From NCBI GenBank assembly GCA_937927625.1, contig CALBSD010000058.1, forward strand, positions 1 through 64,000: 64,000 nucleotides of DNA, given 5' to 3'. Each line of letters opens with the position of its first letter. Position 1 is the first letter of the stretch. The stretch is from an uncultured Actinomycetes bacterium (GTDB lineage: Bacteria > Actinomycetota > Acidimicrobiia > Acidimicrobiales > Ilumatobacteraceae). Below are positions 35,718-43,656 of the stretch, piece after piece. The notes under the pieces were generated by a model. It saw only the letters and a list, made by a program, of their open reading frames with translations. It had not been told where the DNA came from and searched no databases. Made by a program: the position numbers and the translations under genes.

Positions 35718-35960
35718 ATGCCATGGTGTGAGCCATGCGCGAGATATCTCGCTCCCTCTGCAATGACAGAGGAAGGGAAGTGCCCTGATTGCGGTTTTCA
35801 GATGCAAGCCCCCACGGTGTCAGGGCGAGTCACTGCTGACGAACTAGATCTCAAGAAGCTCGCAGGCCTTGATGGGGAGAAGACCCCATGGCATTTCAAA
35901 CTTCTTGTATCTCTATTGTGCTTGTATCTCGGCTGGCGCATCGTTTCTTTGTTCCTCTAG
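35718..35960 (+). CDS. Small zinc-ribbon membrane protein
   Basis: 80 residues. It has a C-x2-C (CEPC) and C-x2-C (CPDC) zinc ribbon at residues 4-26, a short linker, and one hydrophobic C-terminal segment (LLVSLLCLYLGWRIVSLFL) that probably anchors it in the membrane. It begins two bases after der, so it is likely co-transcribed. No function is known to me. Confidence 0.7.
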   Translation: MPWCEPCARYLAPSAMTEEGKCPDCGFQMQAPTVSGRVTADELDLKKLAGLDGEKTPWHFKLLVSLLCLYLGWRIVSLFL

Positions 35961-35997
35961 GGACTCTGCGGTCGCGCCGATAGAGTTGATAACCATT

Positions 35998-36075
35998 CGG
36001 GCTGTAGCGCAGCTTGGTTAGCGCGCTTGTCTGGGGGACAAGAGGTCGTGGGTTCAAATCCCGCCAGCCCGACCA
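35998..36075 (+). tRNA. tRNA-Pro (GGG anticodon)
   Basis: The acceptor stem CGGGCTG pairs perfectly with CAGCCCG. The D-arm is GCGC/GCGC. The anticodon arm is CTTGT-CTGGGGG-ACAAG, with GGG in the middle of the seven-base loop. The T-arm contains GGGTTCAAATCCC. A is the discriminator and CCA is encoded. It reads proline CCC/CCU codons. All four helices can be drawn by eye. Confidence 0.95.
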
Positions 36076-36105
36076 ATAGACCTTGTGTCGATTTAGGGGG
36101 CCACC

Positions 36106-36822
36106 ATGAATATCGAAGGTGCAGTAGTACTCGTCACTGGCGCAAACAGGGGATTGGGCGCAGAGTATGTGCGCCAACTTCTCGATAAAGGTGCCGCAAA
36201 GGTGTATGCCGGAGCGCGAAATCCAGAATCCGTAAAGACGCCAGGTGCCATTCCCGTCAAGTTGGACGTGACGAGTGCAGCGGATATTCAAGCAGCCGTT
36301 GATCAGTGTGGTGATCTCACCCTGTTGATTAATAATGCTGGCGTCGTCATCGGTTCCCGAATTTTTGCTGACAGTTCATTGGAAAATGCCAAGTCTGAGT
36401 TTGAGACGAATGTGTGGGGTCCATTCAATTTGTCGAAGGCCTTCGCCCCAGTGTTGGCTGCAAACGGTGGCGGCGCGATTGTCAACGTGTTGTCGGCAGT
36501 GTCGTGGATGTCCATTAAAGAGGTCGCGACATACGCCATGTCCAAGTCGGCCGCTTGGTCGTTCACGAACGCGCTGCGTCTAGAGCTTGCACGTCAAGGA
36601 ACTCTTGTCGTCGCCGTACATCCTGCCTTCATTGATACCGATATGGCGGCAGGTGTGGATATGCCTAAGACATCGCCACAGCAAGTAGTTGAACGAACAC
36701 TTGAAGGTGTCGTTGCGGGAAAGCCCGAAGTTCTTGCCGATGACACTTCTGCGTTTGTGAAGAACAGCTTGCCCAAGCACATCGAAACGTTCTATCCGAA
36801 GGTTGCCGGAACTCGACAATAG
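36106..36822 (+). CDS. Short-chain dehydrogenase/reductase
   Basis: 238 residues, classical SDR. The cofactor motif is VTGANRGLGAEY (10-21), NNAG is at about 73, the catalytic Ser is in VLSAVSW, and Tyr-x3-Lys is in YAMSKSA. The segment VYAGARNPES suggests NADP preference. Substrate unknown. GGGGG precedes the ATG. It begins 31 bases after the tRNA gene. Confidence 0.83.
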   Translation: MNIEGAVVLVTGANRGLGAEYVRQLLDKGAAKVYAGARNPESVKTPGAIPVKLDVTSAADIQAAVDQCGDLTLLINNAGVVIGSRIFADSSLENAKSEFETNVWGPFNLSKAFAPVLAANGGGAIVNVLSAVSWMSIKEVATYAMSKSAAWSFTNALRLELARQGTLVVAVHPAFIDTDMAAGVDMPKTSPQQVVERTLEGVVAGKPEVLADDTSAFVKNSLPKHIETFYPKVAGTRQ

Positions 36823-36858
36823 TTTTGTCGCTGCTGCGAAGGTGTTGGTTTCGTAAAT

Positions 36859-37578
36859 ATGTGCGGTCGTTTTGTCGGAAACTTCAATTCTCAAGAGCTC
36901 GCTGATGAAATTGGCGAAGCCGTCGATGCGTTTGGGCTCACTCTTCGCGTTCCCGAATTCGATGGACCTTTGTTGCAGAACTTCAATGTTGCGCCAACCC
37001 ATGTTGTTCCCATCCTTCGCGTCATTGGCTCTGAAGTCGTTGTGGATGTCATGCGATGGGGCCTAATTCCCATTTGGTCTAAAGACCCGAACATTGGCGC
37101 CAAGATGATCAATGCTCGATCAGAAACCATTACGGAGAAGCCTTCATTTAAAGGACTGGTGCCGGGACATCGTTGCATCATTCCAATGAATGGTTTCTAT
37201 GAATGGAATCGCGAAAACCCCAAGGCAAAGGTTCCGTACTTTGTGACTCGCCAAGACGGGCACATGATGTTGGGCGCTGGTATTTGGACTGACTCGCCAA
37301 TCGTTGACGAAGCAAGAACCTTCTCGCTCATTACTCGCGACAGTGTTGAGGACTTGGCGGCGGTTCATGATCGCAGTCCAGTTGAGTTCACCGCTGAAGA
37401 TGCTGTTGAGTGGATGTCTGCGACTCAGGCTCCACTTGAATTGTTTGCACCAGAAAATCAGCCGCGATTCAAGACATTGAAGGTGTCGACGCGCGTGAAT
37501 GCCGTACGTAACAATGATTCAGGATTAATTGAAGAAGACCTCTCTGAAGATGATTCAGGCGAGCTGCGACTCTTTTAA
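36859..37578 (+). CDS. SRAP domain protein (HMCES/YedK-type abasic-site DNA-protein crosslinker)
   Basis: 239 residues, single SRAP domain. Cys2 (MCGRF) is the residue that forms a thiazolidine crosslink with abasic sites in single-stranded DNA. The supporting residues are Asn85/Arg87 (INARSET), Glu115 (GFYEWNRE) and His170 (AVHDRSP). It shields abasic sites at replication forks. The initiator Met must be removed to expose Cys2, as in other members. Its end overlaps the HIT gene on the other strand by four bases. Confidence 0.9.
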   Translation: MCGRFVGNFNSQELADEIGEAVDAFGLTLRVPEFDGPLLQNFNVAPTHVVPILRVIGSEVVVDVMRWGLIPIWSKDPNIGAKMINARSETITEKPSFKGLVPGHRCIIPMNGFYEWNRENPKAKVPYFVTRQDGHMMLGAGIWTDSPIVDEARTFSLITRDSVEDLAAVHDRSPVEFTAEDAVEWMSATQAPLELFAPENQPRFKTLKVSTRVNAVRNNDSGLIEEDLSEDDSGELRLF

Positions 37579-37976
37579 AACTTCTGGAGAGACAACCGAA
37601 TTTTCTCTGCGTTTGTTTCTAAATCTTCACGGCTGATTGAAGCGGCTGCATTTGCAAAATTGAACTGGCTGAGATTCTGTGTTGGGATCAAGTGAATGTG
37701 GCAATGGTTCACTTCGTAGCCAGCAATGATGAGACCGACGCGTTCACATGGGAAGGCGTCTTCAAGTGCCTTGCTGATGCGGTGGGAGACATTGAAGAGA
37801 TGTTGCGAGAGTTCAGCGGAAAGGTCTACCCAATGGTCAACTTCTTCGATGGGAACGACCAGCAGATGGCCGTCAGCTAATGGATTGATGGATAGAAATG
37901 CCACGCATAGTTCATCGCGATAAACGAAGGTGCCTGGAATATCTCCGTTGATGATGTGGGTAAACAATGTTGGCAT
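37575..37976 (-). CDS. HIT family hydrolase
   Basis: 133 residues from the ATG that overlaps the SDR stop (TGATG). The histidine triad is His91-Cys-His93-Ile-His95 (NHCHIHLIP). FTHIINGDIPGTFVY and ADGHLLVVPIEEV are standard HIT strands. Likely a nucleotidyl hydrolase acting on AMP-conjugates. A longer frame to 38018 lies within the SDR gene and was rejected. Confidence 0.86.
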   Translation of the reverse strand: MPTLFTHIINGDIPGTFVYRDELCVAFLSINPLADGHLLVVPIEEVDHWVDLSAELSQHLFNVSHRISKALEDAFPCERVGLIIAGYEVNHCHIHLIPTQNLSQFNFANAAASISREDLETNAEKIRLSLQKF

Positions 37977-38791
37977 CAGTGGTATCCGCCTGAGACAGTG
38001 AAGACGTCGCCTGTGCAATAGCGAGATTCAGGACCGACAAGGAAACGAACCATCTCGGCAATGTCATTTGCTTCACCCATGTATCCCTTTCCAATTCGCA
38101 TGGTGATGCCTGCTTTCATCACTTCACTGAACGGTGTGAGCAACGGAGTGTCGATGTATCCGGGGCAAATGGCATTCACATTGATGCCTAAGCCTGCGAC
38201 TTCTTCGGCCACGGATTTTGTCAGCGTGATGATTGCCGCTTTGGCGACTGAGTAGTGAGGTGCACCCGATGACGGATACAGACCGAGCACGGATGACATG
38301 TTGATGATGCGTCCTGAACGCTGTGGCTGCATGTGTCGCAACGCAGCGCGGCATCCATAGAAACTGCCGTACAGATGAATTTTCAACATGCGGTCCCATG
38401 CTTCGTCACTAAGATCCAGCAGGAAATCAAGCGGTTCAAGATCGGAAATCTTGCCTTCCATACGCTTCATTGAATTCGCCATCATGCGGTCGGTCTTGGT
38501 GGCCGCATCTGCAGGGGCGATACCAGCGTTGTTCACGAGAATGTCTAAACGTCCCAATTGGGAAACGCACGAATCAACGGCTGTATCGAAAGCTTTTGAA
38601 TCCACCACATCAAAGGGGAGCGCGATGCCCCCAACTTCATCGGCGATTGCCTGAGCGGCCGATGGATTGAGGTCGTTGACAGCAATGATCGCGCCATCTT
38701 TGGCAAGTCGTCGTGCCGTCTCTGCCCCGAGGCCGGAGCCTGCTCCGGTGATGAATGCAACCTGATCTTGTAACGGCAATGTCATATACAA
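37976..38791 (-). CDS. Short-chain dehydrogenase/reductase (FabG-like)
   Basis: 271 residues. Cofactor motif TGAGSGLGAE, NNAGIAPAD, catalytic Ser in NMSSVLGL, Tyr-x3-Lys in YSVAKAA. There is a ~25-residue insertion after NNAG (KTDRMMANSMKRMEG region) relative to FabG. Substrate unknown. Transcribed with the HIT gene and divergent from pgsA. Confidence 0.83.
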   Translation of the reverse strand: MYMTLPLQDQVAFITGAGSGLGAETARRLAKDGAIIAVNDLNPSAAQAIADEVGGIALPFDVVDSKAFDTAVDSCVSQLGRLDILVNNAGIAPADAATKTDRMMANSMKRMEGKISDLEPLDFLLDLSDEAWDRMLKIHLYGSFYGCRAALRHMQPQRSGRIINMSSVLGLYPSSGAPHYSVAKAAIITLTKSVAEEVAGLGINVNAICPGYIDTPLLTPFSEVMKAGITMRIGKGYMGEANDIAEMVRFLVGPESRYCTGDVFTVSGGYH

Positions 38792-38796
38792 ACACT

Positions 38797-39405
38797 ATGT
38801 CGTCACCGTGTCGACATGAACACTCGGAGTACCATCGGAATGTGCGTATTCGGTCTGTCTTCACAATTCCAAACATCATCACCATGGTGCGAATTGCGAT
38901 GTTGCCCGTTTTTGTCAACTTGATTTCCGATGGTCGGGTAGTTGCTGGGTCCTGGTTCTTCGGGCTACTTGCATTCACCGATTGGATTGATGGCTACATC
39001 GCCCGACGTTTTAACCAAGTCAGCGAATTTGGAAAAATTCTTGATCCGGTGGCCGATCGCTTGATCTTCTTTGTGGGCATCGGCACCGTGATGTATTTCC
39101 ATCACTTTCCCGTCTGGCTGGGCGTCGTCATTTTGGTGCGCGAGATTTCCATCGCATTGTTGATGGTGGGTGCCACGGCCTTGGGCATGGAACGCTTTCC
39201 AGTTACCGCAATGGGCAAGAAGGCGGCCTTCGGATTGATGTGTGCGGTTCCGTGGATCACGCTTGGTTCGGTCGGAGGATTCTGGAGGCCAATGTTTTAT
39301 GTGGGCTGGCTGGCAGCGATTCCGGCCGTGGCATTCTCGTATGTGTCTTTTGCTCAATATCTGCCCACGGTGAAAGCCAACATGGCATCAGGCCGTAGGG
39401 GCTAG
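38797..39405 (+). CDS. pgsA: CDP-alcohol phosphatidyltransferase (PgsA-like)
   Basis: About 202 residues. The CDP-alcohol phosphotransferase signature D-x2-D-G-x2-A-R-x8-G-x3-D-x3-D is present, from DWIDGYIARRF to LDPVADR. About four transmembrane segments are visible. Probably phosphatidylglycerophosphate synthase; in M. tuberculosis pgsA2 lies close to gcvH-garA as here. The start is uncertain: this ATG is the first beyond the divergent SDR start; GTG at 38842 (VRIRSVFTIPN) and ATG at 38755 are alternatives. Confidence 0.85.
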   Translation: MSSPCRHEHSEYHRNVRIRSVFTIPNIITMVRIAMLPVFVNLISDGRVVAGSWFFGLLAFTDWIDGYIARRFNQVSEFGKILDPVADRLIFFVGIGTVMYFHHFPVWLGVVILVREISIALLMVGATALGMERFPVTAMGKKAAFGLMCAVPWITLGSVGGFWRPMFYVGWLAAIPAVAFSYVSFAQYLPTVKANMASGRRG

Positions 39406-39422
39406 CGAGTACCGTTGAGGGC

Positions 39423-39800
39423 GTGAACGTACCCTCAAATCTTCGCTACACCAAGGATCACGAGTGGGTCCTCATTAATGGATCTTCGGTGAAAGTAGGC
39501 ATCACTGACTACGCGCAAGATGCACTTGGTGACATCGTTTTCATTCAGCTCCCTGATGTTGGTTCGGTCCTTGATGTGCATCAGGGTCTTGGAGAAATCG
39601 AAAGCACCAAGAGCGTGAATGATGTGTATGCGCCAGTTGCTGGAAAAGTGACTGCCGTGAACGCAGCACTCACGGATAATCCAGAACTGTTGAACAGCGA
39701 TCCTTATAACGCTGGTTGGATCTGTGAGATTGAAGTTTCAGAAATTGACGAGTCTGGTCTGATGTCGGCAGAGGAGTATTCCGCACTTATCGGTGCGTAA
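39423..39800 (+). CDS. gcvH: Glycine cleavage system H protein
   Basis: 125-residue lipoyl carrier of the glycine cleavage complex. The lipoylated Lys63 is in GEIESTKSVNDVYAP. N-terminal RYTKDHEWV is also diagnostic. GTG start. Followed four bases later by the garA-like gene, the same order as Rv1826-Rv1827. No riboswitch is seen before it; the glycine riboswitch is attached to gcvP. Confidence 0.95.
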   Translation: MNVPSNLRYTKDHEWVLINGSSVKVGITDYAQDALGDIVFIQLPDVGSVLDVHQGLGEIESTKSVNDVYAPVAGKVTAVNAALTDNPELLNSDPYNAGWICEIEVSEIDESGLMSAEEYSALIGA

Positions 39801-39804
39801 TCCC

Positions 39805-40296
39805 ATGTCGTACGTGTTCTGCAATCGCTGCGGTCATCGCAATCCGCCCACTTCGGCTTTCTGCTCGGCATGTGGGGCTGTGCTTGATCTTGTTGACGAT
39901 CGCACTATCACGCTTGCAAAGGTTGATCCGTTGATGGATGCGCCCGGAATCGAAGATGACACGAGAGTCAATTTGAACGAAATTGAACCAGGAACTGCAC
40001 TCTTGGTCATCCGTGGTGGAGAAGAAGAAGGAACATATTTCGTTCTTTCATCGTCTGTGACATCAATCGGTCGTCATGCAGAGTCCGATATTGCGTTGGA
40101 TGACATCACAGTGTCGCGTCGACATAGCGAAGTGCATCATTCGGCAGGAAAGTACATCGTGCAAGATGCTGGCTCGTTGAATGGAACGTATGTCAATCAA
40201 CGTCGTATCGATGTGGTCGAGTTGAGGCAGGGCGATGAACTTCAGGTTGGTAAATACCGACTTGTGTTTCTTGAGAGCGCAGAGGACCTGGCGTGA
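39805..40296 (+). CDS. GarA-like FHA domain protein with N-terminal zinc ribbon
   Basis: 163 residues. Zinc ribbon: Cys6, Cys9, Cys20, Cys23 (CNRCG... CSACG). The FHA domain spans about 65-155, with phosphothreonine-binding residues Gly89-Arg90, Ser104-Arg105-x-His107 (TVSRRHSE) and Asn126-Gly127 (GSLNGTYVN). The neighbours (gcvH, MerR, DUF151) and FHA sequence identify it as the GarA (Rv1827)/OdhI counterpart. The ETTS segment of GarA, phosphorylated by PknB and PknG, is not visible; the equivalent stretch is DDRTITLAKVD. GarA regulates 2-oxoglutarate metabolism. An in-frame GTG upstream (39793) overlaps gcvH and was not preferred. Confidence 0.85.
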   Translation: MSYVFCNRCGHRNPPTSAFCSACGAVLDLVDDRTITLAKVDPLMDAPGIEDDTRVNLNEIEPGTALLVIRGGEEEGTYFVLSSSVTSIGRHAESDIALDDITVSRRHSEVHHSAGKYIVQDAGSLNGTYVNQRRIDVVELRQGDELQVGKYRLVFLESAEDLA

Positions 40297-41126
40297 ACGA
40301 ACCTGACTACCTCAGTATTGGCGAAGTACTGGCGCAACTGCTGGAAGAATTTCCCGATGTAACTATTTCCAAGATTCGTTTTCTTGAAAGTCAAGGCCTT
40401 ATTGAACCAGAGCGCACGCCATCTGGTTATCGCAAGTTCACCACTTCTGAAGTGGAGCGTTTGAGGTTCATTCTTCGCGAACAACGCTTGAATTACACCC
40501 CATTGCGTGTCATTAAGGACAAGCTCGAAGATGACACTTCTGATATCAGTAGAGACATCATGATGCCCAGCGAATATGTCGCTTCCAGTGGTCATCCTGC
40601 AACAAGAACATCTGTGCCACGTCCACGAGACACTCCTTCAAATGTTCAGTTGATTCCGACTGCTGTGCCTGAGCAAGATCCGATTGTTCCTGAATCTGTT
40701 TTGCGAGAACAGCGCCGACATGCGCTGGATCACGTTGACAAAACGGAATCAATTCCACGGGATCAGTTACTGCAACAGTTTCATATTGATGCAGCATTTC
40801 TGAAAGAACTTGAGTCGGCGGGTCTGGTCAGTGGACACGAAGTGGGGGACACGATGTTCTTTGATTCTTCGTCCATTGCCATTGCAAAGGCTGCAGCTCG
40901 TTTTCAGGAGTTGGGGATCGATACTCGTCACCTGCGTGCGTGGAAATCTGCGGCAGACCGTGAAGTGAGTTTGTTTGAACAGCGCATTCTTCCGTATTTG
41001 CGTCAACGAAATCCTGTCGCTCGGGATGAGGCACTACGCATGCTTGCTGAATTCATGGAACTCGGTGGGGAATTGCGCACGGCACTTATTCAGCGCGACA
41101 TCATTCGTTTGACTGAGCAACGTTAG
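40293..41126 (+). CDS. MerR-family regulator (FtsR / Rv1828 type)
   Basis: 277 residues. N-terminal MerR winged helix (YLSIGEVLAQLLEEF, then KIRFLESQGLIEPERTPSGYR). A ~60-residue Pro/Ser-rich linker follows, then a second helical domain ending LRTALIQRDI. Rv1828-type proteins bind promoter DNA; the corynebacterial homologue activates ftsZ. GTG start overlaps the garA-like stop (GTGA). Confidence 0.85.
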   Translation: MNEPDYLSIGEVLAQLLEEFPDVTISKIRFLESQGLIEPERTPSGYRKFTTSEVERLRFILREQRLNYTPLRVIKDKLEDDTSDISRDIMMPSEYVASSGHPATRTSVPRPRDTPSNVQLIPTAVPEQDPIVPESVLREQRRHALDHVDKTESIPRDQLLQQFHIDAAFLKELESAGLVSGHEVGDTMFFDSSSIAIAKAAARFQELGIDTRHLRAWKSAADREVSLFEQRILPYLRQRNPVARDEALRMLAEFMELGGELRTALIQRDIIRLTEQR

Positions 41127-41128
41127 TA

Positions 41129-41617
41129 ATGAAGCCATTGTCAGTACGTGGTGTGCGAATTGACCGCATGGCCGGTACACCTGTTGTGACTCTTCGTGAA
41201 GAAGACACGCCACGTCGCCAATTCGAAATTTTTATTGGTGCCCCTGAAGCCGCAGCGATTAAGACAGCACTAGAAGGTGAGAAGACACCTCGTCCATTGA
41301 CTCATGAGTTGCTAATCAATGCGCTTGAACAATTGACCTTCGATGTCGACCACGTCGTTCTGACGCACGTCAGTGCCGGCACATATTTTGCGGAGTTGGT
41401 GATCGTCGGGGAGCACGGGGACCAGACACGTGTGTCGGCTCGGCCGTCTGACGCGATTGCAATCGCACTTCGGGCATCATGTCCCGTGTACGCAAGCGAG
41501 GCATTGCTGGAAATGGTGGGTGAGGTCGTCGAAGAGGACGATTCAGTGCCAAATGATGAGATTTTGGATGAATTCCGTGACTTCATTGAAAATATCTCCC
41601 CAGAAGATTTCGAATAA
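41129..41617 (+). CDS. Bifunctional nuclease family protein (DUF151)
   Basis: 162 residues. The DUF151 core RRQFEIFIGAPEAAAIKTALEG, RPLTHELLINALEQL and VSARPSDAIAIALRASCPVYA is clear. Homologues have DNase/RNase activity in plants and structural data in Thermotoga; the bacterial role is unclear. An acidic tail (EEDDS... EDFE) ends the protein. It follows the MerR gene by two bases, as Rv1829 does. Confidence 0.85.
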   Translation: MKPLSVRGVRIDRMAGTPVVTLREEDTPRRQFEIFIGAPEAAAIKTALEGEKTPRPLTHELLINALEQLTFDVDHVVLTHVSAGTYFAELVIVGEHGDQTRVSARPSDAIAIALRASCPVYASEALLEMVGEVVEEDDSVPNDEILDEFRDFIENISPEDFE

Positions 41618-41624
41618 TCACCCC

Positions 41625-41654
41625 TTGACGATTCCGTCTCTGCACCCCTAGCGT
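41625..41654 (+). promoter_or_regulatory. Candidate promoter before the second MerR gene
   Basis: TTGACG, an 18-base spacer and TAGCGT lie about 60 bases before the MerR start, in the only sizeable gap of this block. The -35 is good and the -10 weak. It is a plausible sigma-70-type promoter for the MerR-gcvT pair, without experimental support. Confidence 0.35.
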
Positions 41655-41715
41655 CTTACACCCGCGTAGTTACCGACTTGTCGTCGAGCTCGCGCCAGAA
41701 GAACGGGACAGATTT

Positions 41716-42192
41716 ATGCAGACATTTAGCGGAACTCAGGCAGCTGAGATTGTTGGAATTACTTACCGTCGACTTGACTATTGGGCACGTACCGACCTGG
41801 TTCGTCCTTCGGGTGCAGATGCATCGGGCAGCGGAAGTCGTCGCTTGTACACCTATCGCGATCTTCTTGAATTGAAAGTGATTAAGAAACTTCTTGACGC
41901 AGGAATTCGCCTCGAATCAATTCGTGACGTTTTCTCTTATATGCGTGAACATGTGGACACCGATATTTCCGCAGCACACCTGGTCATTGACGGTGGAAGC
42001 GTTGTGCTGTGCAATGGTGATGATCTCATTGACGTTCTTCGTCATGGCCAAGGTGTGCTGAACGTTCTCCCAATGTCTGGTGTACGCGATGAAGTGGATC
42101 GTCAAATCATCTCAATTCGTCCAGAACCCATGTCGCACACAGTGTCAAATGATGACGAGACAGATGGTGGCGCAACTGTTGTAGCTGTATGA
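41716..42192 (+). CDS. MerR-family transcriptional regulator (Rv1830 type)
   Basis: 158 residues. An N-terminal MerR-like domain (FSGTQAAEIVGITYRRLDYW, then RRLYTYRDLLELKVIKKLL) is followed by a small C-terminal domain with a DGGSVVLCNGDDLIDVLRHG segment. The place after the DUF151 nuclease matches Rv1830. Its stop overlaps gcvT (ATGA), which suggests it controls or is co-regulated with glycine cleavage. Confidence 0.83.
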   Translation: MQTFSGTQAAEIVGITYRRLDYWARTDLVRPSGADASGSGSRRLYTYRDLLELKVIKKLLDAGIRLESIRDVFSYMREHVDTDISAAHLVIDGGSVVLCNGDDLIDVLRHGQGVLNVLPMSGVRDEVDRQIISIRPEPMSHTVSNDDETDGGATVVAV

Positions 42193-43247
42193 CAATGAAG
42201 TTTTCGCCGCTCGACGCACAGCATCGCGCGCTGAACGCAAAAATGGTTCCGTTTGGTGGTTGGGAAATGCCCTTGGCGTATTCCGATGGAACTCTGTCGG
42301 AACATGCTGCATGTCGTTCAGGCGCAACAATGTTCGACGTCTCCCATCTCGGAACAGTTCGTGTCGAGGGTGCAGATGCGTTTGAACGTCTGCAGGCTGC
42401 ATTGACAAACGACTTGGGGAAGATTGCCCCCGGTCGAGCTCAATACACGCATTTACTTTCCGAAGAAGATGCTTCCGTTTTGGACGACATCATCGTGTGG
42501 TGGGTTGATGAGGACGTGTTCGATGTCATGCCCAATGCATCCAACACCGATCGTGTTGTGTCAGCAATCGGTGGTGTTGATACAACAAGCACTCGCGCGG
42601 TTATTGCAGTGCAGGGACCTGATGCTCGTCGTCTCGTCTCCACATTTTGTTCCGAAGCTTCCGCAGTTCCTCGTTTCCAAGTGCGTCGTGTTTCAGTGTG
42701 TGGCCACGATTGTGTTGTTGCAGGAACCGGTTATACGGGTGAAGATGGCATAGAAATCGCAGTTCCCGTCAACGGTGCTGCTGATGTGTGGAATGCGCTT
42801 CTCGTTGCAGGGGTAACTCCCGCAGGTCTTGGTGCGCGAGACACGTTGCGCTTAGAGGCTGCACTTCCTTTGCACGGCCATGAATTGGGCGAGGGAATTT
42901 CTTCTTTGCAGGCAGACCTTGAATGGGTCGTTGCGTGGAATAAGCCATCGTTCCGTGGTCGAAATGCTTTAGAAGCTGAAAAGAACCGCGGTGTTGTCCG
43001 TCAGCTTGTTGGCATCTCCATTGTGGGGCGTCGTCCCGCGCGAGATGGTTCAACAGTGTTGTCGCTTGATGGCGCTCAACTTGGATTTGTGAGCAGTGGA
43101 AATTTCTCTCCAACACTCGGGCACTGCGTTGCTTTGGCGTTTGTGTCGCCTTCGGTGCACATCGGCGACAACGTGCAACTTGATGTTCGAGGAACAAAAA
43201 TTCCTGGAACAGTTGTTAAGACTCCGTTTGTGGCGAAGAAGAAGTAG
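42189..43247 (+). CDS. gcvT: Glycine cleavage system T protein (aminomethyltransferase)
   Basis: 352 residues. Transfers the aminomethyl carbon from H-protein to tetrahydrofolate. The signatures VPFGGWEMPLAY, FDVSHLGTVRVEG, GTGYTGEDGIEI, LGARDTLRLEAALPLHGHEL and the C-terminal barrel are all present. A second ATG at 42195 could be the start. Its last 32 bases overlap the convergent phasin-like gene. Confidence 0.95.
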   Translation: MTMKFSPLDAQHRALNAKMVPFGGWEMPLAYSDGTLSEHAACRSGATMFDVSHLGTVRVEGADAFERLQAALTNDLGKIAPGRAQYTHLLSEEDASVLDDIIVWWVDEDVFDVMPNASNTDRVVSAIGGVDTTSTRAVIAVQGPDARRLVSTFCSEASAVPRFQVRRVSVCGHDCVVAGTGYTGEDGIEIAVPVNGAADVWNALLVAGVTPAGLGARDTLRLEAALPLHGHELGEGISSLQADLEWVVAWNKPSFRGRNALEAEKNRGVVRQLVGISIVGRRPARDGSTVLSLDGAQLGFVSSGNFSPTLGHCVALAFVSPSVHIGDNVQLDVRGTKIPGTVVKTPFVAKKK

Positions 43248-43656
43248 AACCACCGCTTGGTTTTCCTGGTCGAAAACCGAACAGTCCTCCGGCGTTCTCT
43301 GCGAGTGTCGTGAGTGGTCCGAGGCGCTTTGAGAGATCAGCAAGTTGAGTTGCCGCTTCTCCCATTGTGGCCATGGCGTTCATCGCATTGCCTAGTTGGG
43401 GTAGTACTCGCTTCAGCGGTTCCTCAATGTCGTCGAGAAGAGCATTGACGCGTGTTGTTGTCTTGTTGAGATTGTCAATCGTCGACGCAAAATTCTCGAG
43501 AACGGTCACCAACGTTTCGGTCGTGCGACGTGTTGTGTCAACGGCCTTGCCCGCTAGTTCGAGAGGGTCAACGAGTGCCAGTAGTTGCAGCAGTTGCTCG
43601 ATGGGGTTTTGAGTTGTTGTCGACTGTGTGGAGTCTGTCGAGGTCTCGTCGGTCAC
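43216..43656 (-). CDS. Hypothetical helical, phasin-like protein
   Basis: 146 residues. A Ser/Thr-rich N-terminus (about 1-18), an amphipathic helical middle (LVDPLELAGKAVDTTRRTTE through QLADLSKRLG) and a Gly/Ser-rich tail give it a phasin-like look, but no family can be named. It begins at an ATGA overlap with the gcvP stop, so it is made from the gcvP message and falls under the glycine riboswitch. Its end runs 32 bases into gcvT on the other strand. Confidence 0.6.
   Translation of the reverse strand: MTDETSTDSTQSTTTQNPIEQLLQLLALVDPLELAGKAVDTTRRTTETLVTVLENFASTIDNLNKTTTRVNALLDDIEEPLKRVLPQLGNAMNAMATMGEAATQLADLSKRLGPLTTLAENAGGLFGFRPGKPSGGSTSSSPQTES

Noticed and set aside
35896..36291. Minus-strand frame across the tRNA-Pro region
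   Set aside because: It is antisense to the tRNA and SDR gene, with an unnatural composition.
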